Positions 1 to 8,270 of a DNA stretch of 64,000 nt are shown here, one piece after another (position 1 is the stretch's first letter; each line of letters opens with the position of its first letter). The notes beneath the pieces are model-generated. The model searched no databases, had not been told where the DNA came from, and was given only the letters and a program-made list of their open reading frames with translations. The DNA is taken from NCBI GenBank assembly GCA_021648845.1, contig JAKJHY010000020.1, forward strand, positions 39,252 through 103,251, in the 5' to 3' direction. The translations under genes were made by a program, and so were the position numbers. This stretch comes from Mycobacterium sp. MBM. Its GTDB lineage: Bacteria > Actinomycetota > Actinomycetes > Mycobacteriales > Mycobacteriaceae.

Positions 1-1
1 G

Positions 2-1153
2 CTGACCGCCGTGTTCGCCGCTTCCGCGTGCAGCAGCAATCAGGCTCCCGAACAGCCCAAAACCATCGCCGACAAGGGCACGCCCTACGGCGATCTGTTG
101 ATGCCCAAGCTCACCGCATCGGTCACCAACGGCGCGGTGGGTGTCACCGTCGACGAACCGGTGGTGGTCACCACCGCGGCAGGCGTTCTCGGGCCGGTCA
201 GCCTCACCGACGAGTCGGGTGCTCCGGTCCCCGGCGAGTTCAGCGCCGACGGCCTCGCCTGGTCGAGCACCGAACCGCTGGAGTACAACTCGAGCTACAC
301 CCTCAACGCCCGATCCTCGGGCCTCGGCGGCGAGGCCGTCACCCACGCGACCTTCGAGACGCATTCGCCGGAAAACCTGACCATGCCCTACGTCCTTCCC
401 AACGAGGGTGAGGTCGTCGGCGTCGGTCAGCCCATCGCGGTCCGTTTCGACGAGAACATCGCTAACCGCGCCGCCGCCGAGCAGGCCATCAAGGTCACCA
501 CCACCCCCAAGGTCGACGGGGCCTTCTACTGGCTCAACAATCGCGAGGTCCGTTGGCGCCCCGCCGAATACTGGAAGCCCGGAACCAAGGTCGACGTCGA
601 GGTCAACACCTACGGCGTGGAGGTCGGCGACGGGCTGTTCGGACAGGACAACGTCAGCACCAGCTTCACGATCGGCGACCAGGTGATCGCGGTCGCCGAT
701 GACGCCACCAAGACGCTGACCGTCCGCCGCAACGGCGAGGTGGTCAAGACGATGCCGATCTCGATGGGCAAGGACAGCTCACCCACCAACAACGGGGTGT
801 ACATCATCGGTGACCGGTATGCCGAGCTGGTGATGGACTCGTCGACCTACGGCGTTCCGGTCAACTCTCCCAACGGGTATCGCACCGAGGTGGACTACGC
901 GACCCAGATGTCCTACAGCGGCATCTACGTGCACGGCGCGCCGTGGTCGGTCGGAAGCCAGGGCTACAGCAACGTCAGCCACGGATGCCTCAACGTGAGC
1001 ACCTCCAACGCCCAATGGTTCTACGAGAACACCAAGCGCGGCGATATCGTGGAGGTCGTCGGCACCGTCGGATCGCAGCTGCCCGGCACCGACGGACTCG
1101 GCGACTGGAACATCCCGTGGTCGCAGTGGAAAGCCGGTAACGCCAGCGCCTGA
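2..1153 (+). CDS. ldtB: L,D-transpeptidase LdtB-like (LdtMt2 type), 5' end outside window
   Basis: This is a peptidoglycan 3-3 cross-linking L,D-transpeptidase acting outside the membrane. The frame is open to the left edge, so the signal peptide start is missing. The first residues (VFAASAC) look like the end of a lipoprotein signal with the modified cysteine. Two Ig-like domains follow, then the YkuD catalytic domain. The active-site block HGCLNVS is present, with the catalytic Cys codon at 986-988, and the conserved C-terminal DWNIPW follows. Residue by residue it resembles M. tuberculosis LdtMt2 (Rv2518c) along its whole length. The stop codon lies inside a perfect hairpin shared with the convergent gene downstream. 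Confidence 0.93.
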   Translation: MTAVFAASACSSNQAPEQPKTIADKGTPYGDLLMPKLTASVTNGAVGVTVDEPVVVTTAAGVLGPVSLTDESGAPVPGEFSADGLAWSSTEPLEYNSSYTLNARSSGLGGEAVTHATFETHSPENLTMPYVLPNEGEVVGVGQPIAVRFDENIANRAAAEQAIKVTTTPKVDGAFYWLNNREVRWRPAEYWKPGTKVDVEVNTYGVEVGDGLFGQDNVSTSFTIGDQVIAVADDATKTLTVRRNGEVVKTMPISMGKDSSPTNNGVYIIGDRYAELVMDSSTYGVPVNSPNGYRTEVDYATQMSYSGIYVHGAPWSVGSQGYSNVSHGCLNVSTSNAQWFYENTKRGDIVEVVGTVGSQLPGTDGLGDWNIPWSQWKAGNASA

Positions 1154-1170
1154 GCGGTTGCGCTCAGGCG
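1147..1170. terminator. Bidirectional hairpin containing both convergent stop codons
   Basis: A perfect 10-bp stem (1147-1156 with 1161-1170) closes a GTTG loop. The TGA of the plus-strand transpeptidase (1151-1153) and the stop of the minus-strand SRPBCC gene (1164-1166) sit in opposite arms. There is no strong T-run, as is common in mycobacteria. Confidence 0.6.
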
Positions 1171-1643
1171 ACGCAGCGCTCCAGGGCGGCAAGCGATTCC
1201 GCAATGTAGGTGTCCGGAAACGGCGGCATGCCGCCGACCTGTTCGCGGAAGCTCGCCGGGGTGTCGGTCCAGTCGTAGGTGATCGTCACATCCGTGCCGT
1301 CGCCGTTGGGGGCCAGGTCGTAGCGCCACCACCACCCGCCGGGATCATGGTTGCCGGCCTCGTCGAGCTGCCCCGGCAGCCAGGCGATGATGCGGTCGCG
1401 TTCGAACTCGGTGACCAGGTTGTGCATCACGTAATGCCCACCGGCGAACTCCAGGAACATGTTGATCACGAAGATCTGGCCGGCCGCGGTGATGGGTTCA
1501 GGGTCGACGGCCTCGCGCACCCAGTCGCCTGGCTCGGTGTGTTGATGGCGCGCCGGGTCGGCCAGCACCGCGAACACCGCAGTCGGGGTGGCCGGGATGG
1601 TGCGGGTGACCACATAGCGCTCCCGGTCGGTGTCGGTGTTCAT
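1164..1643 (-). CDS. SRPBCC (START-like) family protein, 159 aa
   Basis: This is a small single-domain protein of the SRPBCC/polyketide cyclase-like superfamily. The N-terminal beta strand RYVVTRTIPATPTAVFAVLADP and the later WRYDL and VTITYDWT strands are typical of the helix-grip fold that binds hydrophobic ligands. Its substrate cannot be read from the sequence. The ATG overlaps the stop of the upstream DUF899 gene by 4 nt (1640-1643), so the two are translationally coupled and probably share a function. A longer reading frame extends further upstream but overlaps DUF899 entirely, so the coupled ATG was chosen. Confidence 0.8.
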   Translation of the reverse strand: MNTDTDRERYVVTRTIPATPTAVFAVLADPARHQHTEPGDWVREAVDPEPITAAGQIFVINMFLEFAGGHYVMHNLVTEFERDRIIAWLPGQLDEAGNHDPGGWWWRYDLAPNGDGTDVTITYDWTDTPASFREQVGGMPPFPDTYIAESLAALERCVA

Positions 1644-2329
1644 GCGTGGGCTCCTTCGCCGTAGGCGCGGGCGACATCGGGTGAGTCGAGCCACTTCGAG
1701 TAGGTCGGCGACTGGGGCCAGCCGTCGGGGGAGTCCTGCCACACCTCCTGGCGGCCGAACGGCAGGAGGTCGATCAGCGCGAACGAATGGCTGAGTTGTT
1801 CGGTGCCCCGCCCGTTGGTGTGCCAGGTGCGGTACACGGTGTCGCCGTCGCGGAAGAAGACGTTCACCGCGAATCCCTCGCCCGGCCCGGCATCGACATC
1901 GGCGCCGAAGGAACTCTGCGATGACGAATACCAGTCCATTTTGTTGCCCACCTTGCGCTTGTAGGCCAGCGCTTCGTCGATGGGACCGTTGGTGACGACG
2001 ACGAACCGGGCGTCGTAGTTGTCCAGGAAATCCAACCGGGTGAACTGCGAGGTGAAGCCGGTGCAGCCGCCGCACTGCCACTCGGCACCGTCGGTCCACA
2101 TGTGGTGGTAGGTGATCAGCTGCGAGCGGCCGTCGAACACGTCGGCCAGCCGTACGGGCCCGTCGGCGTCGATCAGGGTGTACTCGGGCAATTGGACCAT
2201 GGGTAGCCGGCGCCGTTGGGCGGCGATCGCGTCGAGCTCGCGGGTGGCGGCTTTTTCCCGACGGCGCAGATCTTGCAGGGCGGTCTTCCAGGTGGTGGCG
2301 TCCACCACGGGAGGTTTCGCGGTCGTCAC
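1640..2329 (-). CDS. DUF899 family thioredoxin-like protein
   Basis: This 229-residue protein has the DUF899 pattern: an N-terminal helix with many Arg/Lys/Glu, then a thioredoxin-like core. The motif YHHMWTDGAEWQCGGCTGFTS holds a CxxC-like Cys pair, followed by a DYDARFVVVT-like strand. The biochemical role of the family is poorly defined; a redox or peroxiredoxin-like activity is inferred. The GTG at 2327-2329 was chosen because AGGAGA lies just upstream on the same strand. An in-frame ATG at 2389 would add 20 residues of unconserved sequence. It heads a two-gene operon with the SRPBCC gene and is divergent from the SDR at 2464. Confidence 0.82.
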   Translation of the reverse strand: MTTAKPPVVDATTWKTALQDLRRREKAATRELDAIAAQRRRLPMVQLPEYTLIDADGPVRLADVFDGRSQLITYHHMWTDGAEWQCGGCTGFTSQFTRLDFLDNYDARFVVVTNGPIDEALAYKRKVGNKMDWYSSSQSSFGADVDAGPGEGFAVNVFFRDGDTVYRTWHTNGRGTEQLSHSFALIDLLPFGRQEVWQDSPDGWPQSPTYSKWLDSPDVARAYGEGAHA

Positions 2330-2463
2330 GGACAGTCTCCTTTCACAGCGTGCGTGTCTGTGTAGACCCACTGTGCGTTCTGAAGTCATCGGGCGCGGTA
2401 CTGTCCGACGAACAAAGGGTGACCTAAGCCCGGATCGAACGAGGAAAGCGAGGCGTCCAGCCC

Positions 2464-3219
2464 ATGAGTGGTGAAGGTTCCGATATCGCAGGGTTGCGTG
2501 TGCTCATCGTCGGGGCATCCTCGGGTATCGGGCATGCGGTCGCGGTCCGCGCCGCCGAGCGCGGCGCCAAGGTGGCGGTGGCCGCGCGTCGAATGGACCT
2601 GCTGACCGCGCTGGCCGAACAGACGGGCGGCACGGCCTACGAACTGGATGTCGAGGACCCGGTGGCCATCGGGCGAGTCGTGGCCGACGCCGCGCAGACC
2701 CTCGGTGGCTTCGACGCCGTCGTGTTCACCAGCACAGTGGCGCCGATGGCGCATATCGAGGACACCGACGTCGCCACCTGGATCCACGCCTTCAACGTCA
2801 ACACCCTGGGCGCTCACAGTGTCCTGCGCGCCGCGCGGCCGCACCTGTCCGACACCGGGGTGGTGCTGATTGCGTCCAGCCACGATGTGGGCCGGCCGCG
2901 GGCCGGGGTCGCGGCCTACAACGCCAGCAAGGCGGCACTCAACGAGATTCTGCACTCCTGGCGCAGCGAGCACCCGGACCTGGCGATCGTGCGGGTCGGT
3001 ATCGGCCCGACCGAGGACACCGAGATCCTGCGCGGCGCCGACCGGGAGCTGCTCTCGCTGCTGTTCAAGTCGTGGACCAAGCACGGCCAGCTCCCCGAGC
3101 AGATGTCGGCGCTCAACGACGTTGCCAACACCCTGGTTTCACTGGTCGGCACCGCCTACCTGAACCCCAGCGTGGTGCCCGAGGTGGTGCAGCTGGCACC
3201 GCGGGTGCGGCGGGGCTGA
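2464..3219 (+). CDS. Short-chain dehydrogenase/reductase, 251 aa
   Basis: A classical SDR that reduces or oxidises a hydroxyl/carbonyl with NAD(P). The Rossmann glycine motif is GASSGIG near residue 18, with an Arg-rich segment after beta 2 (AARRMD) suggesting NADP preference. The catalytic Ser and YxxxK are visible (IASSHD, then YNASK). The usual NNAG motif is replaced by FTSTV after beta 4, so it is somewhat divergent. The substrate is unknown. The gene stands alone, divergent from the DUF899 operon, with 134 nt between the two starts to hold both promoters. Confidence 0.85.
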   Translation: MSGEGSDIAGLRVLIVGASSGIGHAVAVRAAERGAKVAVAARRMDLLTALAEQTGGTAYELDVEDPVAIGRVVADAAQTLGGFDAVVFTSTVAPMAHIEDTDVATWIHAFNVNTLGAHSVLRAARPHLSDTGVVLIASSHDVGRPRAGVAAYNASKAALNEILHSWRSEHPDLAIVRVGIGPTEDTEILRGADRELLSLLFKSWTKHGQLPEQMSALNDVANTLVSLVGTAYLNPSVVPEVVQLAPRVRRG

Positions 3220-3332
3220 CGCTGCGGGGCTTTCGGGTCTACGCTGGCAGTGAGCCGGTTACCGGCTTTCGATTCGTCGAACCGTTGACCCGGCCGGGCC
3301 GAGGGACATCTCCCAATGGGCGGAGCCGGGTC

Positions 3333-3548
3333 ATGCAGCAATCCCAGCCGTGCGCTATATGCGGCGGACCGACGACCTACCTTCCGGGTGGCGCCGCGGC
3401 CCACGGCGTCTGGTACTACCCCGGCGTCGAAGACCGGGTGTGCAAGAACATCCACTGCGAGGGCGCCGACCCGGCGCATCAGTGGCACCTGCTCCCCGAA
3501 GATCCGGCGGTGGCCCCGGTCGGCTGGATCGAGCGGGAAATCCAGTAG
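3333..3548 (+). CDS. Small cysteine-rich protein, 71 aa, possible zinc-binding
   Basis: This short ORF starts MQQSQPCAICGGPTTY and continues to a second Cys/His group (VCKNIHCEG). The spacing CxxC followed by CxxxxC with nearby His suggests a small zinc-ribbon-like fold. No family was recognised. It sits alone between the SDR and tRNA-His and ends 9 nt before a strong hairpin terminator, which supports it being a real transcript. The start is uncertain because only a weak purine stretch (GGAGCCGG) precedes the ATG. Small size and lack of a recognised homologue keep confidence moderate. Confidence 0.5.
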   Translation: MQQSQPCAICGGPTTYLPGGAAAHGVWYYPGVEDRVCKNIHCEGADPAHQWHLLPEDPAVAPVGWIEREIQ

Positions 3549-3557
3549 AACGTAAAT

Positions 3558-3585
3558 GGTGGGAGGGCCAAAAGGCCCTCCCACC
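3558..3585. terminator. Intrinsic bidirectional terminator
   Basis: A perfect 12-bp GC-rich stem (3558-3569 with 3574-3585) closes an AAAA tetraloop. It follows the small plus-strand ORF and, on the other strand, lies just beyond the 3' end of tRNA-His, so it can serve both transcripts. Confidence 0.75.
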
Positions 3586-3590
3586 TGCGT

Positions 3591-3667
3591 TGGGGTGGCT
3601 GACGGGACTCGAACCCGCGACAGCCAGGATCACAACCTGGTGCTCTACCAACTGAACTACAGCCACC
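3591..3667 (-). tRNA. hisT: tRNA-His (anticodon GTG), CCA encoded
   Basis: On the minus strand the acceptor stem GTGGCTG pairs with CAGCCAC. An extra 5' G (position -1, base 3667) pairs with discriminator C73, the signature of tRNA-His. The anticodon loop reads TTGTGAT with anticodon GTG, and the T arm carries GGTTCGAGTCC. The 3' CCA is encoded (3591-3593). A location next to orn is also what I recall in M. tuberculosis. Confidence 0.96.
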
Positions 3668-3690
3668 ATTGCCGCCGCAGCGGCCTGACG

Positions 3691-3696
3691 ATCTTA
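3691..3696 (-). promoter_or_regulatory. Possible -10 box for tRNA-His
   Basis: TAAGAT on the minus strand lies 23 nt before the tRNA 5' end, in the 44-nt gap after orn. No good -35 partner at standard spacing was seen, so this is tentative. Read-through from orn is the alternative. Confidence 0.3.
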
Positions 3697-3711
3697 ACCG
3701 TATCGGGGGCG

Positions 3712-4341
3712 TTAAGCCGAATCGGTTTCCTGCGGCGCGTTGCCCGACGCTCCAAGCTCGGCGGCGACGGCCGCGATCTCGCTGGTCGACGGTCCGGGGG
3801 CCGCCACGAAGGCGGTCTGCCGGTAGTACTTGAGCTCGTGGATCGACTCGTGGATATCGGCCAGGGCGCGGTGCGCGAGCCCCTTCTCCGGCTGGCCGAA
3901 GTAGATGCGCGGGTACCAGCGCCGGCACAGCTCCTTGATGGAGCTGACATCGATCATCCGGTAATGCAGGAAGTCGTCGAGCGTGGGCATGTCGCGGGCG
4001 ATGAAACCGCGGTCGGTGGCGATCGAATTGCCGCACAGGGGAGCGGTATTCGCTGACTTGACGTGGCTGCGGATGTAGTCGAGCACCATCTTCTCCGCGG
4101 TGGCCAGGTCGATGTCGGAGGCCAGCACCTCCTTGTCCAGTCCGGACTTGGCGTGCATCTTGGCCACCACCTCGACCATGCCGGACAGGTCGTCGGGCTC
4201 GGCGTGGATCACCACGTCGATACCGTCACCGAGGACGTTGAGGTCGGCGTCGGTGACCAACGCCGCAATCTCGATGAGCTTGTCGGACTTCAGGTCGAGC
4301 CCGGTCATCTCACAGTCGATCCACACGAGTTCTTCACGCAC
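3712..4341 (-). CDS. orn: Oligoribonuclease Orn
   Basis: A DEDDh 3'-5' exoribonuclease that degrades 2-5 nt RNA, including linear pGpG from c-di-GMP turnover, to mononucleotides in the cytoplasm. The ExoI block WIDCEMTGLD, the block NSIATDRGFIARDMP and the C-terminal HRALADIHESI give the acidic residues and the catalytic His. The protein is about 209 aa, as expected. The GTG at 4339-4341 was chosen because it lines up with the M. tuberculosis start just before the ELVWIDCEMTG block; a GTG at 4362 would add seven residues. No clear Shine-Dalgarno precedes either. The C-terminal tail is variable. Confidence 0.95.
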   Translation of the reverse strand: MREELVWIDCEMTGLDLKSDKLIEIAALVTDADLNVLGDGIDVVIHAEPDDLSGMVEVVAKMHAKSGLDKEVLASDIDLATAEKMVLDYIRSHVKSANTAPLCGNSIATDRGFIARDMPTLDDFLHYRMIDVSSIKELCRRWYPRIYFGQPEKGLAHRALADIHESIHELKYYRQTAFVAAPGPSTSEIAAVAAELGASGNAPQETDSA

Positions 4342-4422
4342 GGAGATCCACAGTATTCCCACCGGCGGCGATCAGCTGACCGTACCTGCCCGGTCGGGGG
4401 TACCTTCAGTAGTCTCTGGCCC

Positions 4423-6009
4423 ATGACCACAGAACCGACCGCGACCCCGGCACAGCAGATCGCCGCAGGTTACGTGGTGGATGGGCAGGCTCTGGAGCTG
4501 GGCACCGTCGTCGTCGACGGTGTGGTCGACCCGAGCGCGGCGGTGCGGATTCCGCTGGCCATGGTCAACCGGCACGGCCTGGTGTCCGGAGCCACTGGCA
4601 CCGGTAAGACGAAATCGCTGCAGCTGATGGCCGAGCAGCTGTCGGCGGCGGGGGTTCCGGTGCTGATGGCCGACGTCAAGGGCGACCTGTCCGGGTTGTC
4701 ACGTCCGGGTGAAGCGGGCGACAAGATCACCCAGCGCGCCGCCGACACCGGTGACAGCTGGGCGGGCGCTGCCTACCCGGTGGAGTTCCTGACGCTGGGC
4801 ACCGAGGGCCTCGGGGTGCCGGTCCGGGCGACAATCACCAGCTTCGGTCCGATCCTGCTGTCAAAGGTGCTGGGGCTCAACGCAACCCAAGAGTCCACCC
4901 TCGGGTTGATCTTCCACTGGGCGGACCGGGAGGGGCTGTCTCTGCTGGATCTGAAGGACCTGCGTGCCGTCATCGGGTACCTCATCAGCGATGAGGGCAA
5001 GCCGGAGCTCAAGGCACTCGGCGCGGTGTCGACGACGACGGCGGGGGTCATCCTGCGTGCGCTGGTCAACCTGGAGGCCGAGGGCGCCGACACGTTCTTC
5101 GGCGAACCCGAACTGGAACCCAAGGACCTGATCCGCCTCGACCCGCAGGGCCGCGGCATCATCTCGCTGCTGGAACTGGGCGCCCAGGCCGCCCGCCCGG
5201 TGATGTTCTCGACCTTTTTGATGTGGGTGCTGGCCGATCTGTTCACCACGCTGCCCGAGGAAGGTGACCTGGACAAACCCAAGCTGGTCTTCTTCTTCGA
5301 CGAGGCGCACCTGCTGTTCGACGGCGCCTCCAAGGCGTTCCTCGCCCAGGTCGAGCAGACCGTGAAGCTGATCCGGTCCAAGGGCGTCGGCGTGTTCTTC
5401 TGCACACAGCTGCCCACCGATGTCCCCAACGATGTGCGCAGCCAGCTCGGCGCCCGGGTACAGCACGCACTGCGCGCCTTCACCCCCGACGATCAGAAGG
5501 CACTGGCCAAGACGGTGCGCACCTATCCGAAGACGAAGATCTACGACTTGGAGAGCGCGTTGACCTCGCTCGGCATTGGGGAGGCCATCGTCACGGTGTT
5601 GTCGGAGACCGGTGCGCCGACGCCGGTGGCGTGGACCCGGATGCGGGCACCGCGTTCACTGATGGACACCATCGGCCCGGAGGCCATCAGGGCGGCCGCG
5701 CAGGCCAGCCCGCTGCAGGTCAGCTACGGGCAGACCATCGACCGCGAGTCCGCCTACGAGCGGCTCAATGCCCGCCTGGCGCCACCGCAGCCGCTGCCCG
5801 CCGACCAGCTGCCGCCGCCGCTGCCGACCCCTGGTGGCGTTGCCGAGGCCGGCGGCACGGTGCGCTCGCGCGGCACCGCCGAGCCGAGCCTGCTGGACAA
5901 GATGGCCGCCAGCCCGGCGTTCAAGAGCGCCATGCGGTCGGCGGGCACGGTGATCGGCCGCGAGATCACCCGCAGCCTGTTCGGCACCGGTCGACGCCGT
6001 CGCCGCTGA
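4423..6009 (+). CDS. HerA/DUF853-family ATPase (Rv2510c-like)
   Basis: This 528-aa P-loop ATPase belongs to the DUF853/HerA-like helicase family. Walker A is GATGTGKT (residues 56-63) and Walker B is LVFFFDEAHLL. The following VKLIRSKGVGVFFCTQ and DVPNDVRSQLGARVQHALR are the sensor-like strands typical of HerA/FtsK-type motors. The C-terminal 80 residues are Pro/Ala-rich and end in a basic tail (RRRRR), possibly for nucleic acid binding. Its role in mycobacteria is unknown; DNA translocation is inferred from the fold. The ATG at 4423 starts a clearly conserved segment; the frame is open upstream but antisense to orn. It is divergent from orn, with 81 nt between the starts. Confidence 0.88.
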   Translation: MTTEPTATPAQQIAAGYVVDGQALELGTVVVDGVVDPSAAVRIPLAMVNRHGLVSGATGTGKTKSLQLMAEQLSAAGVPVLMADVKGDLSGLSRPGEAGDKITQRAADTGDSWAGAAYPVEFLTLGTEGLGVPVRATITSFGPILLSKVLGLNATQESTLGLIFHWADREGLSLLDLKDLRAVIGYLISDEGKPELKALGAVSTTTAGVILRALVNLEAEGADTFFGEPELEPKDLIRLDPQGRGIISLLELGAQAARPVMFSTFLMWVLADLFTTLPEEGDLDKPKLVFFFDEAHLLFDGASKAFLAQVEQTVKLIRSKGVGVFFCTQLPTDVPNDVRSQLGARVQHALRAFTPDDQKALAKTVRTYPKTKIYDLESALTSLGIGEAIVTVLSETGAPTPVAWTRMRAPRSLMDTIGPEAIRAAAQASPLQVSYGQTIDRESAYERLNARLAPPQPLPADQLPPPLPTPGGVAEAGGTVRSRGTAEPSLLDKMAASPAFKSAMRSAGTVIGREITRSLFGTGRRRRR

Positions 6010-6017
6010 CTGGCCGC

Positions 6018-6078
6018 GCCGAAACAGCGTTCCAGAGGGTGGTTACTCGCACTTTGTCGTCTGGAATGCTGTTTCGGC
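6018..6078. repeat. Long intergenic inverted repeat with conserved loop motif
   Basis: Arms 6018-6036 and 6060-6078 pair over 19 nt with one G/T wobble and enclose a 23-nt loop. The loop contains ACTCGCACTTT (6045-6055), whose reverse complement recurs in the loop of another intergenic hairpin at 34123-34187 that has a different stem. It lies between the convergent HerA-like ATPase and SDR genes and could act as a terminator, but the shared loop suggests a dispersed repeat family. Confidence 0.7.
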
Positions 6079-6103
6079 CCGTGGGCGCTGGGGTGGTAGG
6101 GCG

Positions 6104-6910
6104 CTACTCGCCGCCGAGCTTCTTATAGACCGCGCCGACGATCGGGGTGACGATGGCCCGCGGTGCGTACCCGCTGGCCACCGACATGGCCTTCGAGGTC
6201 AGGCCCGGCACGATGCGCATCTTGTTGGCTTCCAGTGCGTCCAGCGACACCTTCGCGGTGTACTCGGTGTCGATCCAGAGGAAGTCCGGGATGAGCCGCT
6301 CCACCAGCGACTGCTCGGAGATATCCGGCAGCTCGGTGCGCACCGGGCCAGGCGCCAGCAGCGTCACGTGCACGCCGTCCTTCTTGACCTCGCCGCGCAG
6401 CGACTCGCTGAACGTGTTGGCGAAGGCCTTGGTGGCCGCGTAGGTGGCGTTGTTGGGGATCGGGGAGTTGCCCGCCGCCGAGCCCGAGATCAGGATGCCG
6501 CCGGCCTTGCGGGCCAGCATGCCCGGCAGCACCGCCAGGCAGAGGTCGTGCACGGCGACGGCATTGAGCTGAACCTGAGCCTTTTCGCCCGCCGGGTCGA
6601 GCTTGGCCAGCGGCCCGAAGGTCGCGGTGCCGGCATTGGCGCACAAGATGGAGATGTTGCGCCCGGCGAGTTCCTCGCACAGCACATCGCGGGCCGGCGG
6701 GTCGGCGAGGTCGACGGCGCGGACCTCCACCGTCACACCGTGTCGTGCGGTGATCCGCTCTGCCAGCTCGGTGAGCACCTCGCCGCGGCGCGCGGTGATG
6801 ATCAGATGGTGACCGCGGGCGGCCAGATCGAAAGCCAGGGCCTCACCGATGCCTTGGGAGGCGCCGGTGACGACGGCGCGGGCATCGGGGTGGGGTGCGG
6901 GTACAGGCAT
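6104..6910 (-). CDS. Short-chain dehydrogenase (Rv2509-like)
   Basis: A 268-aa SDR with TGASQGIG near the N-terminus, the NAG motif (ILCANAGTATFG), catalytic Ser (ISGSAAGN) and YAATK. It matches M. tuberculosis Rv2509 closely as I recall that sequence. Reports on corynebacterial and mycobacterial homologues link this family to reduction of the 3-oxo intermediate in mycolic acid synthesis (CmrA is Rv2509), so a mycolate reductase role is likely here. The start MPVPAPHPDARAV at 6910 matches the M. tuberculosis N-terminus; an ATG at 6946 would overlap the divergent MFS start. Only 34 nt separate the two divergent starts. Confidence 0.88.
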   Translation of the reverse strand: MPVPAPHPDARAVVTGASQGIGEALAFDLAARGHHLIITARRGEVLTELAERITARHGVTVEVRAVDLADPPARDVLCEELAGRNISILCANAGTATFGPLAKLDPAGEKAQVQLNAVAVHDLCLAVLPGMLARKAGGILISGSAAGNSPIPNNATYAATKAFANTFSESLRGEVKKDGVHVTLLAPGPVRTELPDISEQSLVERLIPDFLWIDTEYTAKVSLDALEANKMRIVPGLTSKAMSVASGYAPRAIVTPIVGAVYKKLGGE

Positions 6911-6944
6911 GGAGGAAATCGTAGGGACCGTTAAGGTGGCGCCC

Positions 6945-8270
6945 ATGAGCAGCCCCGGGTCGGCGCCGCCTGCGGCCCGGCGGTCACAGATTCTGTCCTG
7001 GGTCCTCTACGACTGCGGGGCCACCGGCCTGAACGCGATCGTCGTGACCTTCGTCTTCTCCGTTTACCTGACCAGCGCGGTGGGCGAGGGCCTGCCGGGG
7101 GAGACCACACCCGCGAGCTGGCTGGGCCGGGCGCTCACGGTGGCCGGTGTGATCGTGGCGCTGCTGGCGCCGGTGACCGGCATCTGGGTCAATGCCCCGC
7201 ACCGTCGCCGCCGTGCCCTCGTGCTGCTCACCGCCGTGGTGGTGATCCTGGCGGCTTCGATGAGCCTGATTCGCGCCGAGCATCAGTACCTGTTCGCCGG
7301 GCTGGCGCTGCTGGCGCTGGCCGCGGCGTGCAATGACCTGGCCACCGTGCCGTACAACGCGATGCTCGGCCAGCTCACCACACCGCAGAACTCCGGGCGG
7401 GTCTCCGGTGCGGGTCTGGCCGTCGGGTATGCAGGCACCGTCGGGTTGCTGCTGATCGTCTACGTGGCCTTCATCTCCGGCGACGGCGGCATCTTCGGGC
7501 TGCCCACCGACGACGGCCAGAACGTCAGTGCGGCGATGCTGCTCACCGCGGTCTGGTTCGCCGCCTTCGCGGCTCCGCTGCTGCTGACCGCGCCGTCCCC
7601 GCCGCCGGACGAGCACCACCGCCCGATCGGCTTCTTCGCCTCCTACCGGGTGTTGTGGACGGAGGTGCGCAGCGAATGGCGCCGCGACCGCAACGTCGTC
7701 TACTACCTGATCGCCAGTGCGATCTTCCGCGACGGGCTCACCGGCGTGTTCACCTTCGGGGCGGTGCTCGGCGTCAACGTGTACGGCATCTCACCGGCCA
7801 GCGTGCTGCTCTTCGGGGTGTGCGCGTGTCTGGTGGCTGCCATCGGGGCGGTGGCCGGCGGGCTGCTCGATGACCGGTTCGGGGCCAAACCCGTCATCGT
7901 GTCCGCGCTCACGTTGATGATCGCGGTGGGTCTGACGTTGATGACGCTGTCCGGGCAGCTGGCGTTCTGGATCTGCGGACTGCTGCTGTGCCTGTTCATC
8001 GGCCCGACCCTGTCGGCGGCGCGGACCCAGATGTTGCGGATGTCCACCGAGGGCAAGGAAGGCGTGGCCTTCGGTCTCTATACGACGACCGGACGTGCGG
8101 CGGCCCCGCTGGCCCCGTGGTTGTTCTTCGTGTTCATCGATGCGTTCGAGACCGACCGCGCCGGGATGGGTGGGCTGTGCGTGGTGTTGGGGCTCGGGCT
8201 GGTGCTGATGCTGGGGGTGCGCACCCCGCGAATGTCCCGGGTGGCCAACGTCCCTGGACAGCACCCTTAG
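6945..8270 (+). CDS. MFS-type membrane transporter (Rv2508c-like, Atg22/UMF1 group)
   Basis: A 441-aa polytopic membrane protein with about 12 hydrophobic helices. The N-terminal SWVLYDCGATGLNAIVVTFVF resembles the SW(x)YDwAnsafn start of the UMF1/Atg22-like major facilitator subgroup. Charged loops such as APHRRRR and DDRFGAKP are the usual MFS signature positions after TM2 and TM8. Its substrate is unknown; Atg22 members export amino acids, which is only suggestive. The ATG at 6945 is followed by a short polar leader. It converges on the proline-rich membrane protein gene, with a 4-nt overlap at the stop codons (8267-8270). Confidence 0.85.
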   Translation: MSSPGSAPPAARRSQILSWVLYDCGATGLNAIVVTFVFSVYLTSAVGEGLPGETTPASWLGRALTVAGVIVALLAPVTGIWVNAPHRRRRALVLLTAVVVILAASMSLIRAEHQYLFAGLALLALAAACNDLATVPYNAMLGQLTTPQNSGRVSGAGLAVGYAGTVGLLLIVYVAFISGDGGIFGLPTDDGQNVSAAMLLTAVWFAAFAAPLLLTAPSPPPDEHHRPIGFFASYRVLWTEVRSEWRRDRNVVYYLIASAIFRDGLTGVFTFGAVLGVNVYGISPASVLLFGVCACLVAAIGAVAGGLLDDRFGAKPVIVSALTLMIAVGLTLMTLSGQLAFWICGLLLCLFIGPTLSAARTQMLRMSTEGKEGVAFGLYTTTGRAAAPLAPWLFFVFIDAFETDRAGMGGLCVVLGLGLVLMLGVRTPRMSRVANVPGQHP

